Source of the DNA: Ipomoea triloba
Taxonomy: Eukaryota; Streptophyta; Magnoliopsida; Solanales; Convolvulaceae
Assembly (NCBI RefSeq): GCF_003576645.1
Contig: NC_044930.1
Coordinates: forward strand, 26,175,110-26,239,109
Direction of reading: 5' to 3'
Length of the DNA stretch: 64,000 bases
Positions 44,338-55,318 of the stretch are shown here, in pieces. A program made the position numbers and the translations under genes. Positions within the stretch are counted from its first letter, which is position 1. Each line of letters opens with the position of its first letter. Below the pieces are notes generated by a model that was not told the origin of the DNA, searched no databases, and saw only the letters and a program-made list of their open reading frames with translations.

Positions 44338-45683
44338 CTAGTATTTTCGCCCGTGCGTTGCACGGAATGAATTTGTTATAATATTTTAAGAATATTTGAA
44401 TCGATATACAATTATATAAATTATAACATCGAATATTGTATAGCGCAATTGATGAAATTGGTTGGATCGATTATGTTGTCTGGTGTTTTCCTTGCTTGAC
44501 TTAGAGCAAATAATTGTTCAATTACCGGTGCGATGCACAAATAAATTTTTTATTATATATTTAGATAATAAAAATAAAGAAAATTATAAAAAATTCTAAT
44601 ATTGAACGTGTACATTATTTGATTATAAGATTAGTGCAACAGTATAACTCAATTAATTGAAATATATATGACTTGTTTGTCTACAATTATCTTAAAAAGA
44701 TCGATATGTAATATGACTTATGTAATTATATTATTACTAAAATAAATATGAGAAATAATTTAATTATAATTATTATAAAACTAAATTCAACGACCAGTGT
44801 TATTATCATAATTAATAATTATTAGGCAACTATTATTAGTCAATTACACTAATATATGTGCAATTATACTTTTATACCTTAAGTATATTAATTTTCACCC
44901 TATTGCATTTTGTTTTTCTTCCTCCTTCATATTTGAATGAATTAATTGTAACTATTATAAAAAATCTAACAGTCATGTTTAATTAATTTTTTTTAAAGTT
45001 TAAATAATTTAAAGTTTTCAAAAGAAAAGTGTAATTAATTTTTTTTTAAAGTTTTTAAATAATTTTCAGTCAATTAGTAATATCCATTCCCTTTTCCAAT
45101 TTGCCTAATTTCCGTTTCCTTTTCTATTATGATTTTTTTTATATTTTCAATCAATTAGTAAAATCAGTTTTCTTTTTCATTTTATCTTTAATATTGTCTT
45201 GACGGAATTTCACAAAGGATTATTTTATTTTTATTAATAGTAGTATAGATATAGAAGTATAGATAAGTATTCGAATTATTATTATTGGTGTAAATAATAA
45301 TTAATAAATTATTTTTTCTTATAAAATTATGCAGAATTAGTTTCCATTATTCTCACAATTATAATAGTTTAATTATTCTCAGAATTTTGTAAATAAAATT
45401 TTGTTACCAATTAAACTTTATTAATTTTTTTTACCAATTAATTAATAATATTAGTTTGCGCGGGAAAGTTGAAGGGGAAGATTTTTCTTTTATTATTATT
45501 ATTGATATGTGAATATAGAAACAATGTTACCAATTAATAGATATTAGTTAATTTCCATTTTACATTTTCTTACCAAATAAGCTTTATTAATTATTTGGCC
45601 AATAAAATATTTAATTAATTCACTACAAAAGTTTTGGCGGGAAAAATGAAATAGGAGGATTTTACTTTTATATATAGTATAGA
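44338..45683 (-). mobile_element. Non-autonomous Helitron with both termini
   Basis: Minus-strand 5' end TCTATACTATATATAAAAG at 45683. The 3' end has the hairpin CCGTGCAACGCACGG then GCGAAAATA and CTAG at 44338. The insertion is exactly between A and T (A|TC...CTAG|T), as Helitrons do. 1346 bp, very AT-rich, with no ORF. Confidence 0.85.
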
Positions 45684-45848
45684 TTGTTAGAAATTTTTAG
45701 AAATTGAACCAATGTGCTCGTTCTCTGGCAACTTAGTTATAGTAATGAATTGCTATTCTAATTCATTTGTATAGATGATATATTTTTTGTCTAGATATAT
45801 AGCAACTTTATTATTTTGAAAAGAAAAACATAATATCATCGATTATAT

Positions 45849-46951
45849 TTACACATTATTGAAAACCTCTTTATAGAGGACATTGGAAGTCGCAACACAA
45901 TCTTGTCCATCCTCGTCTACCGCTAACACCTTCAGGCCATTAGGATGACTGACTCGGGAGAAAGCCACATACAATTGACCATGACTAAAGACCGATTTTT
46001 TTAGCAATAACCCAACGTGAGTTAGTGTTTGGCCTTGGCTTTTGTTTATAGTCATGGCATATGCAAATATCAAAAAGACATCCAAACAAACACATACCGA
46101 GAGTCTTCAATGACAAAATCAATCAACCTTTGAGGATTTGAATTAACTTGGACAACTTTTTGCTCAGTAATGGAAACAACACGGCCAATCAAATCTGCAA
46201 AAAAAAAAAAAAACCAAACAAAAGATTTGAAATAAAGGACCTTTTGTATCCTATATTGCCAAACTAAAATTTATATATTTTGTAGCAACTAAATATTTAA
46301 AGTATTAATAAGGATGCATGTATATTTAATATTATTTTGGTCTGATAAAATGTTTCTTGACAAAAGATTTAAAATTGGCATTCATGAATGTATACTATTA
46401 GAAATTTAGTATAACAAAAAGAAATAAAAACACATCTAGTATAGAATAAGATCTAAAGAAGAATTTACCAATTAGCATATTGCTATCCACTCCTCCGGGA
46501 GCCTTCAATGTTTCTTGAATTTAACCACAAACTCTTTAGGGATTTGTAAATGGATACAAGTTCCCTGAAGAAAGAAAAAAAATATTGTAATGCTCTCCAG
46601 GTGCAAATATTAAATATGACTACAGTGTTCACTACAAAATGCCAACCACTGCAAAATTTACACAACTTTTTTTCCTCTAATTCATAGAACAAAATTCGGC
46701 CATGATATAGGCACAATATGCTCTCTCTAATTTATATATACTTTTAAACTTAATAGCATTTACCTGGGAGTCATGGAGTAAGCACTCCAGTGTGTGTTGA
46801 TTGTGGAATGTGGATATTCCCTTGACAAATAACAACGCATTAGCCGGAGTCTAATACAACTCCTTCTCGTCTTGGGAGATAGGTCGGAAGCAGAGACAAA
46901 AACAAACCCCATTAGTGAAAGAACAATATTGTTGAAAGATTTGCATGACAA
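45849..46951 (-). pseudogene. Decayed Helitron coding relic: OB-fold (RPA-like) exons and PIF1 helicase end
   Basis: Minus-strand order: ASDLSPKTRRSCIRLRLMRC then, after a frame change, HTLECLLHDSQ. Next GTCIHLQIPKEFVVKFKKH is followed by a stop. Then DLIGRVVSITEQKVV with PQRLIDFVIEDSR follows a TTTGCAG acceptor. Finally a 78-aa frame with FAYAMTINKSQGQTL and SHGQLYVAFSRV gives motifs V-VI of PIF1-type helicases. Plant Helitrons carry Rep/helicase proteins with PIF1 and separate RPA-like OB-fold proteins. Here Rep is absent, the OB-fold runs into the helicase tail, and there are stops and a frameshift, so it is non-functional. Confidence 0.8.
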
Positions 46952-46984
46952 TATTGTTTTACTATTTCGATTTGTGTGAGCATG

Positions 46985-47639
46985 TTATAAAATTTCTAAT
47001 TGATGAATGTATTTATAATACGAATAGACGGAGGAATTGTAGTATAGGAATTGTAGTATACGAATTGTATCGGAATTGTAGTATAGGAATTGTAGAATAG
47101 TAGACTTCATTTTGTAGTATTGGATTTCGTGTTTTAATAGCAGATTTATTTGATACGAATTGTATTGGAATTGTAGTATAGGAATTGTATTGTTTTAATA
47201 TTATTCTATTGTTTATAGGAATTGTATTGGAATTGTAGTATAAGAATTGTATTGTTTTAATATTATTCTATTGTTTATACGAATTGTATTGGAATTGTAG
47301 TATAGGAATTGTATTGTTTTGATATTATTCTGTAGTATTGGATTTTGTGTTTTAATAGTAGATTTATTTGATACGAATTGTATTGGAATTGTAGTATAGG
47401 AATTATATTGTTTTAATATTATTCTATTGTTTATAGGAATTGTATTGGAATTGTATTGTTTTAATATTATTCTATTGTTTATACGAATTGTATTGGAATT
47501 GTAGTATAGGAATTGTATTGTTTTAATATTATTCTATTGTTTTAATATTATTTTATTATTTTAATTGTTTTAATATACAATATTTTGGGCGGGAAGGAAG
47601 ATTTCGTTTTGGAGGATTTTGTTTTTATATATATAAAGA
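46985..47639 (-). mobile_element. Second Helitron 5' end with internal tandem repeats
   Basis: The minus-strand end TCTTTATATATATAAAAAC at 47639, followed by AAAATCCTCC and CTTCCCGCC, parallels the Helitron end at 45683 (TCTATACTATATATAAAAG, AAAATCCTCC, TTCCCGCC). Between 47035 and 47580 a unit of about 55-75 bp built from GAATTGTATTGGAATTGTAG, TATAGGAATTGTATTG and TTTTAATATTATTCTATTG is repeated several times. It is probably the 5' part of the element whose coding relic is at 45849-46951. Confidence 0.65.
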
Positions 47640-48375
47640 TTTGAAACGAAATTTTAATATTATCATGACAACTATTATGCTAGTTGTCTATTGCTATATT
47701 TAATTTGAGAGAAAATATCAATATTATCATGGCAATTAGTCAACTATGCTAGTTGTCTATTGTTATATTTAATTTGAAAAAAAAAAAGAAATCTTAATAT
47801 TATCATGACAACTAATATGTTAGGTTGTCTATTGTTATAGTTAATTTGAAACAAAACTTTAATAGCATCATGCATGCTAGTTTTTTATTGTTATATATAA
47901 TTAAATTGAGAGATGGAGAAAACCTTAACATCACAACTAATATATGTTAGTTATTGTACATGTTAAGAAATGTGTGGATCGCCTTTAATACTAGTACTAT
48001 GTGGTCACATTAAGAAGTAAAAAGTATAACTCATATAAAATAATGACTAATTGTATGTTGTAAGTTTTAAGTAGTTAGTCCACTGATTAAGTTAATTTTA
48101 AAAATCGAACAAATATAAGAATGAATAAATAAATAAATGCAATGGTTAAGGTTGTTGATCTTCATCGAGGCTTTGGCGAACTTATATACGGAGTATATAA
48201 TTAATATGAGAGATATTAAGAAAATCTTAACATTATCTAACAAATAATATGATAGTTATGTATTGATATATTTAACTGAAGAGGCAATAAAATTGAAAAT
48301 CTTAATGTTGACATGACAACTAAAATGCTAGTTGTATTTATAAAATATAATTTATTAGATAAAATAGTTATTATA
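47640..48375. repeat. Upstream tandem-repeat module of gene E
   Basis: Inverted homologue of 33340-34080 upstream of gene A: units of CAACTAATATGTTAG...TTGTCTATTGTTATATTTAATTTGA...TTAATATTATCATGA. It also shares GAAATGTGTGGATCGCCTTTAATACTAGTA with 33760-33790 (inverted). Confidence 0.65.
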
Positions 48376-48385
48376 ATAAAATAAT

Positions 48386-48912
48386 GGGATAAGGGTCAAA
48401 TAGACCCTCAAACTATACTCAACTGTGTAATTAGGCCCTTCAACTTTAAAAAGCTCCAGTTAGGCTCTCAAACTTGTTACTTCAAAGCAAATAAGCCCTT
48501 TAATCTATTTTTGACCTGTGATTGCAGGTCAACTACAATTCCAGCCAACTCCTGCGATCCTCCGACGAAGTTCCGGCGAGCAAAGCCAAACATCAACCAC
48601 CGGCGACCGCCAGTGGCGTCCGGCCGGAGAAGGCTCCGGCAGTGCAGAAGGCGACCAAGTTGGTTGCCTTTTGCATTGCCGGACGCCACCGGCGACCGTG
48701 ACGGTTGTCGGTGGTTGATGTTTGGCTTTGTTCGCCGGAGAATCGACGGAGTTGGTTGGAATTGTAGTTGACCTGCAATCACAGGTCAAAAATATATTAA
48801 AGGACTTATTTGCTTTAAAGTAATAAGTTTGAGGGCTTAATTAGAACTTTTTTAAGGGAAGGGCCTAATTGCACAGTTGAGTATAATTTGAGGGTCTATT
48901 TAACCCTTATTC
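48386..48912. mobile_element. Mutator-type foldback element with GC-rich palindromic core
   Basis: Flanked by ATAAAATAAT (48376-48385 and 48913-48922). The ends GGGATAAGGGTCAAATAGAC and GTCTATTTAACCCTTATTC are inverted, and the similarity runs about 170 bp inwards on each side (GACCTGTGATTGCAGGTCAA / TTGACCTGCAATCACAGGTC). The core 48540-48770 is strikingly GC-rich and again palindromic (GCAAAGCCAAACATCAACCACCG against CGGTGGTTGATGTTTGGCTTTG). Reading frames on both strands through it are by-products of the palindrome. Confidence 0.85.
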
Positions 48913-48939
48913 ATAAAATAATTGATGTTTTTTTTTTCT

Positions 48940-49227
48940 TTCTAATTTAGTGGCTATCCGATTGATGAGTCATCTAATTAAACAATCAATGAAAAACTAG
49001 TGCACTTGCTTAGAGAAATGAACCCTTAATTAGCTACCCTTTTTTTTTTTTGAAGATAAACGTAGCTATTCCATTAATTAGCTACCCTTTTAGTTGAGCA
49101 ACATCTATATATCTATCTCTTGTTTTCATTATTGATTGAACAATAACACCATCCAAAAACTAGCTTGGGAATTCTCCATCAGTAGTTCATCAAAAAAAAA
49201 AAAGAGAGGAGGCAATTGAATTCAGCA
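48940..49227 (+). promoter_or_regulatory. Promoter-proximal module of gene E
   Basis: CCGATTGATGAGTCATCTAA, TTAAACAATCAAT, AGAGAAATGAACCCTTAATT and TTGAACAATAACACCATCC correspond to blocks before A and F. A T-rich insertion at 49040-49085 duplicates TTAATTAGCTACCCTTTT. Confidence 0.5.
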
Positions 49228-52032
49228 ATGGATTTTGGTGTTGTAACTTCACTACTAGGAATAGTAGAGCAACTTCTTCTTCAGAAACCCTCACTACTAG
49301 TAGTTGAGAAAAAAGAAGAAGAGAAAAAGCAATTGAATTCAGCAATGGCTTGTGTTGTTGTAAATAGTCTACTAGGAATAGTAGATCAACTACAACTTCT
49401 TCTTCAGAAACCCCCACTTAATAATCCTCTTTTGATTCTTCCTGATGATGCTCAAATGATCCTATCCGCCTTAAAGGACAAGCTCCATTTCCTGCAAGCC
49501 TATCTTGACAATCCCGATCGCGATGAGGCAGTGGATAAAGAAATCAGAGATGTTGCAATGAAAGCAGAAGATGAAATTGAATCCAAGCTGGGAGAAGTTT
49601 ACTTGGCGGCTAACCAGGGTGAGGGTGAGGGAGTAGCAATAAAGGCTTGTGAAGATCTTCATCGGAGCTTGCAGCAAGTAGTCAAGGATTTTGAGTCTGT
49701 TGAAGTGCGCATCAGAGATAATCTGCAGCAAATAACACTACATACTACCTCCTCCTCCTCATCATCCTCATCCTCATCAGAGAACATAACGGTAGGAGTA
49801 GAAGATGATGTTGAGTATATAAAAGATATGCTCCTCATTCAATCATCTTCATCCAGACAACAACTACAAGTGGTTTCGATTTGCGGAATGCCAGGCACCG
49901 GAGTCACTACTTTGGCTAAAACCGCTTATGAAGATCCATTCATTGTGTCTCACTTTGACATTCGAGCATGGACGGTTGCATCTCGACCATACACTAGGAG
50001 AAAGCTACTCATTGCCATTTTAGGTTCTATTGTGTCGTCATTCACAACCGAGATCTCCAACAAAGACGATAACCAGCTAGCTCAACAGCTCTGCAAAATC
50101 CTGACGGGCCAAAGGTATTTGATTGTCATCGATAACCTTTGGACAACAGAGGCATGGGATGAATTGAAAGCATCTTTTCCACCCAATAGTAATGGAAGCC
50201 GAGTTCTGATAACTACTGCAGATCAGAGAGTGGCTCGTTCTCTTAGCTCAGGTATGCGTATTTTCCATAAACGTTTTCTCAATCCAGAAGAAGGCTGGAA
50301 TTTATTAAGCAAAAATGCGTCTAATGGAAAATATTGTCCGTCCCGAGAAATTGAGTTAATAGGAAGAAGCATTGCTAATAAATGTCAGGGCATACCACTG
50401 GCAATTGTTTTGATTGGTAGACTTCTGGCCACCCTCAACAACTCACCAAACCAGTGGGAGGATATTGAAACACAATTCAACAATCCATTAATCCGGTACA
50501 ACGATCCTTCTAGGATCTTGTGGCACACAGTTGAAGTTTGCTACAACTATTTGCCTAGTTATCTAAAAGCTTGTTTTCTTTATTTGGGAGGTTTTCCTGA
50601 GAGTACTGAAATTCATGTGAAAAAGTTGATAAAGTTATGGATAGCTGAAGGGTTTTTAAAATCAGAGATGAATAAAAGTTCCGAAGAGATAGCTGAGGAT
50701 TATTTGTGTGATCTTATCAACAGAAAGCTAGTTCAAGTTCACAAGAGGAGTTTGGATGGAAAAATCAAGTCCTGTATGCTTCACGAATCATTACATCAGT
50801 TTTGCTTCCAAAAAGCATATGGTGATGATGAGGAGAATATTAGTAAGGGGGAATGTAATTATTTTCTTGGCGGGCGCCGTTGGGTAAGTATTCAAGATAG
50901 TTTTTGGCCAATTACTCCAAATCATTTGATCAACTCTTCATTTAAAATTCGTTCCCTTCTTTATTTTGGTGAAAATTTATATCTTGCAAAGTGTTGGTTG
51001 ATATTCTCACATTTGAAGTTGTTAAGAGTGTTGGATTTATCATTATTAAAATATTGGCATGGCATGCCTAGTGAGATTGTGGATTTAGTTCATTTAAGAT
51101 ATTTAGCTTTAACAACTATAGGTTCTCTTTGTGACTTTCAATGGTTCAAGCTTCAAAGGTTGCAAACTCTCATTCTCTCCTCGTGGGCAAAAGAGTGTCA
51201 ATTACAACTGCCATGTAATGTTTTGGATTTGCCATGGTTAAGGCATGTGCGCTATGACAAAGGATGTTCATCGCATCTCCCAAACATGGTTCAAAAAAAT
51301 TTACAAACTCTTTCTTGGTTCAAAGTTACCGGCGAGGACTCAAGAACAACAAACTTTACAAAAGTTCCAAACCTGAAAGAGTTGGGGATCTATCTTGAAG
51401 GTGAAGTATTGTCTAATGCTCTTGACAGCCTTGCTCAGTTATGTCGCCTTGAGAAGTTAAAGATTAAAATGGGAAGGGTAGAGCGGTTTAATCTCCCAAA
51501 TTCTTTTCCATCAAACCTCAAGCAATTGACCCTTAATAATACGTATCTTTCTTGGGAAGATATGGACATTATTGGCAAGTTACCCAACCTTGATTTACTC
51601 AAATTGAAAGATTTTGCCTTTCGCGGCCCAGAGTGGACACCCAAGGATGGGGAGTTTCTACAACTACGGATATTCCTTATTGAGCGCTCTGATCTCGAAC
51701 ATTGGAATGCAAATGCAAACCATTTCCCAGAGCTGGAGCGTCTAATTCTAAGATATTGTTCGGACTTGGAAAAACTTCCAAATGATTTTAAGGAGATTCG
51801 TACATTGCGATTAATTGAGTTAGGGAATTGTTGTTCTTATCTTGTCACTTCAGCAAAGGAGATCCAACGACAAGCGGAACGAGACTTTGGATATAAAAGA
51901 TTTATTGTTCGTGATGTAACTAAGGTCTCTCTCTAATTCCTATTTATGAATTATGAATTTTGATAAATAGCCTATGAGCCTTTGGGTTCTGTTAGTCTTT
52001 TGTTTTCTTTGTTCGATTGTTTGTTTTCTTCT

Positions 52033-52075
<43 letters not shown>

Positions 52076-52528
52076 NNNNNNNNNNNNNNNNNNNNNNNNN
52101 NNNNNNNNNNNNNNNNNNNNNNNNNNNNNNNNNNNNNNNNNNNNNNNNNNNNNNNNNNNNNNNNNNNNNNNNNNNNNNNNNNNNNNNNNNNNNNNNNNNN
52201 NNNNNNNNNNNNNNNNNNNNNNNNNNNNNNNNNNNNNNNNNNNNNNNNNNNNNNNNNNNNNNNNNNNNNNNNNNNNNNNNNNNNNNNNNNNNNNNNNNNN
52301 NNNNNNNNNNNNNNNNNNNNNNNNNNNNNNNNNNNNNNNNNNNNNNNNNNNNNNNNNNNNNNNNNNNNNNNNNNNNNNNNNNNNNNNNNNNNNNNNNNNN
52401 NNNNNNNNNNNNNNNNNNNNNNNNNNNNNNNNNNNNNNNNNNNNNNNNNNNNNNNNNNNNNNNNNNNNNNNNNNNNNNNNNNNNNNNNNNNNNNNNNNNN
52501 NNNNNNNNNNNNNNNNNNNNNNNNNNNN

Positions 52529-52588
<60 letters not shown>

Positions 52589-52697
52589 TTAAATCCCTCA
52601 TTCCTGCCCTATTTTTCTTAATTGTTCTGGTTTTTAATTTTATTGTTTTTCTTAGGTTGAGCTGCCAACCAATGAAAGCTCAGGTAAAATGGTTTGA
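49228..52697 (+). CDS. NLR gene E: R1-like CC-NB-ARC-LRR protein with degenerate nucleotide-binding motifs, two exons
   Basis: Exon 1 is 49228-51924 and exon 2 is 52656-52697, joined ACTAAG|GTCTCT...TTCTTAG|GTTGAG; 912 aa ending VELPTNESSGKMV. Start chosen at the first ATG in the context AATTCAGCAATGG; a second identical context at 49345 results from a tandem duplication of the N-terminal segment. The architecture matches gene A, with full-length LRRs and block YLSWEDMDIIGKLP. However, the P-loop is GMPGTGVTT (codon 49903-49905 is Val, not Lys), kinase-2 is VIDNLW (Asn at 50134-50136, not Asp), and RNBS-B is LITTAD (Ala at 50218-50220, not Arg). The MHD-type motif is MLHES (Glu at 50785-50787, not Asp). 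The reading frame is otherwise fully open over about 2.7 kb, so the changes are not simple decay. ATP binding and hydrolysis are probably lost; it may act as a partner or decoy or be a young non-functional copy. The intron contains a poly-T gap. Confidence 0.88.
52030..52587. repeat. Poly-T tract with assembly gap (N at 52076-52528) in the gene E intron
   Basis: T runs border 453 undetermined bases. The homologous intron start of gene F has only CTTCTTCTTTTTTATTTTTG here, so the gap is an expanded T tract or an assembly artefact rather than missing coding sequence. Confidence 0.9.
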
Positions 52698-53520
52698 GTC
52701 TGCAATTTGGTGATTTTGTGTTTAAGCTAATCTGGTTTAGGCAAGGTATGCATACCCATGCAACATCAAAACCTACCAACTTATTTAGACATTGTATTTT
52801 GGGTATTTGCAAATAATTTGCTCTTCACTTTTCGTTTCTTGAAGGGAATCATAAACAAGTTACAGTGATGCATTGGCTTCCCAGAAATGCATCCTGGCTG
52901 GCTGAAGTTGTGGTATGCTCATTTGCGCTGCTTGTCTGTTATTAAAAGGATGTTTCATTGGGTTGATGTTGGAGTTCATCTTCCATAATAAGTGATAGTC
53001 TGTCTATTACTAGATTGTGAGATTCATTGAAGTGTTAGTGTAAATTAAATATGATTTGGTTTTGGTTGAGATGTTAGTTCTGAACTTTATTATCCAAACT
53101 ATGATTCATTGGGCTTGTATGTCTGTTATCACAATGATGTTTCATTGGGGTCTTTGAGTTGCTGTTGGAGTTCAATGTTGTTTGGTTGGTTGAACTGTTA
53201 TTGTATTAAAATAATAGTTCATTGAAATGTTAATGTTGTATTTTGAAGTTTTATGGGACTTGGCATTTACTGGCTTCCGCCTAACAATTCACCTCCTAGT
53301 ACCAATGAGTTCTAGTTCTGAACCACTTGTTAGATAGGATCAAGTGCTTACCACTTACACTAAAAGCCATAGCTAGTAGCGAAGACGTAACTTTATTTTC
53401 TTATACTCGTCACACATTTTCAAGACGGTGCTGGACTTGACCCTTTAAGCCTATTACCGTTTTCTGTCCAACAATCCCCAAGTCACGGAGTGCTAGACTT
53501 GGCCTTTATGTTGTCATGAT
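52698..53520. repeat. 3' flanking module of NLR gene E
   Basis: Starts with TAATCTGGTTTAGGCAAG|GTATGCATACC, a conserved donor also present after A and F. CTTGAAGGGAATCATAAACAAG and ATGCATTGGCTTCCCAGAAATGCATCC follow. Further blocks (GATTCATTGAAGTGTTAG, TTAGATAGGATCAAGTGC) match the flanks of A, B and F. Confidence 0.75.
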
Positions 53521-53776
53521 AATTAGTTGATTAATTAGTTGTCATGATAATATTAATATTTCCTCTCAAATTAAATATAACAATAGACAGCTAGCATATT
53601 AGTTGTCATGATAATATTAAAATTTCGTTTCAAATTAAATATAATAATAAACAACTAGCATATTTTATTAATGTTTCTCCAATTAAATTATTAGTTTAAA
53701 AAGTATAGCAAAATATGAATACCAGTAGTATATGAAAAAAATTAAAAGAGTTGTTATCACTTATCATAATCTCTAA
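53521..53776. repeat. ATTAGTTGTCATGATAATATTAA repeat units
   Basis: Two or three units of the same family found upstream of genes A and E, here downstream of E. Confidence 0.55.
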
Positions 53777-53986
53777 CAGCACGTTTGGTTCACGGAACGA
53801 ATTTAGGGGGAATAGGAATGCTATTCTATAAGGAATGGAATAGGTAAGGAATAAAATATGAATTGCATTCTATTGTTTGGTTCGCTAAAGGAATAGACTT
53901 TAGGAATTGTATTCCAACGTTTGGTTGGTTAACGGAATAGAAATGAAATATATGTTTAAAATACATAAATACCCTTATACAAAATA

Positions 53987-54024
<38 letters not shown>

Positions 54025-54927
54025 GATAAGATTTTATATAATATTATTCCATAGCAATTATAATATTAAAAAAATGATCTATAAATTATGAAACAAAATA
54101 TGTACACAAATAATAAAAATTTTTAAAGAACATTCAATAATATTCAGAAGAAGAAATTATGAATTGTTCAAGAAGTTGGTTTGAGATGGGTGTCTCTCCT
54201 TATTTTAAGGAGTCTTCATGCAACAAATTATCATATATTCAAGGATGTGGAGTAATCTCGCTAAGCGGTGACTTCTTGCCAGGAATTAATTTCGACGGAG
54301 CGGTGCGACAAAAAATTAATCGGCGCAAGCAGCTTCAATTTCAATTTGGTGGAGAAACTTTAATTTGGCAGATTGTGAAATTGCAGCAGGTTCTTAATTT
54401 TACTTTGATTTGGTGAAGGGATTATTGTTTGCTTTTGATTTCAATTGGTTGATTAAGGGAAAAAAAATGTTTAGTAGTTAATTTTAATTGCCCAAGAAAG
54501 TGATGATTTTGTGATGGGATTATTGTTTGCTTTTGATTTAATGTTGTCAAATCATTGCTCGTCTCCCACTTTAACTTGGACAATTTAACACCATCCATTT
54601 CAACAGGACGAAAACTAGAACGCTTTGCTATGGTTATTGATCATTCTTAGCTATGAAAACTGAGAGAGAAAGAGAGAAAGATAAGCCTAAAAATTTAGGT
54701 TTAACAAAGGGTAAAAAGGGAAATATAATAAAAAATCTATTCCTGAGAACTCAAGAATAGTCTAATACCTAGGGGGACCCTAGGAATCTCTATTCCCCTT
54801 GCAAGGGGAATAGGTCATTCCCAGGAACAATGTTCCTGGGAATAAGAGGTTTTACCAAACAGCGGAATAGGCCTATTACTAGGAATACTATTCCATTTCA
54901 GGCTTATTCCGTGAACCAAATGTGCCA
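53777..54927. mobile_element. PIF/Harbinger-like non-autonomous element
   Basis: Termini CAGCACGTTTGGTTCACGGAA and TTCCGTGAACCAAATGTGCCA are inverted with three mismatches, and are flanked by TAA on both sides (53774-53776, 54928-54930). A (TTA)n array sits at 53987-54023. An 85-codon frame at 54159-54416 shows no recognisable domain. No DDE transposase was seen. Confidence 0.7.
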
Positions 54928-55318
54928 TAAGAGTAAGACAGTGAAAGAAATACTAGAAAATGAGCTAGTTGTTAATTAAAGACATTTTCATTTTTTTTGG
55001 GATGGGTGGATTTGCCAATGGTGGTCGTTAAATCCTCACGTGGATTTAAGTAGGGTGATCCCGGTTTGCGGAAGAAGCGATTCATCGCTAACTTCTCGGA
55101 TATAAGATTTGGCGCTTGGGAACTTTACGAAATTGCGGAAACCAATCGGTTGGTATGTTTATGCCAATGCATACATGGATTTTGGATATACATATATACA
55201 TGTATACGGTATACGTGTAACAATGTTTCTGATCGGTTAGACGTTTTCAGAACAGTTGCAAAAAATTAGTCTCCTTTGTTAATTTTTATACTAATGATTG
55301 TATCAAACCAATAGTTCA
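54928..55318. repeat. NLR 3' flank continuation
   Basis: GAAATACTAGAAAATGAGCTAG and CAGAACAGTTGCAAAAAATTAGTC match 37040-37150. Between them a 54990-55240 segment absent from 37 kb is an insertion of unknown type. Confidence 0.55.

Noticed and set aside
48477..48789. Overlapping 60-100-codon frames on both strands at 48.5-48.8 kb
   Set aside because: They arise because the GC-rich core of the foldback element is palindromic; the same peptide motifs appear on both strands.
51972..52713. Several 190-240-codon frames across the poly-T gap
   Set aside because: Poly-Phe or poly-Lys readings of a T tract and N bases inside a gene E intron.
54159..54416. 85-codon frame as a host gene
   Set aside because: It lies wholly within a PIF/Harbinger-like element, has no splice or domain evidence, and codon use is not distinctive.
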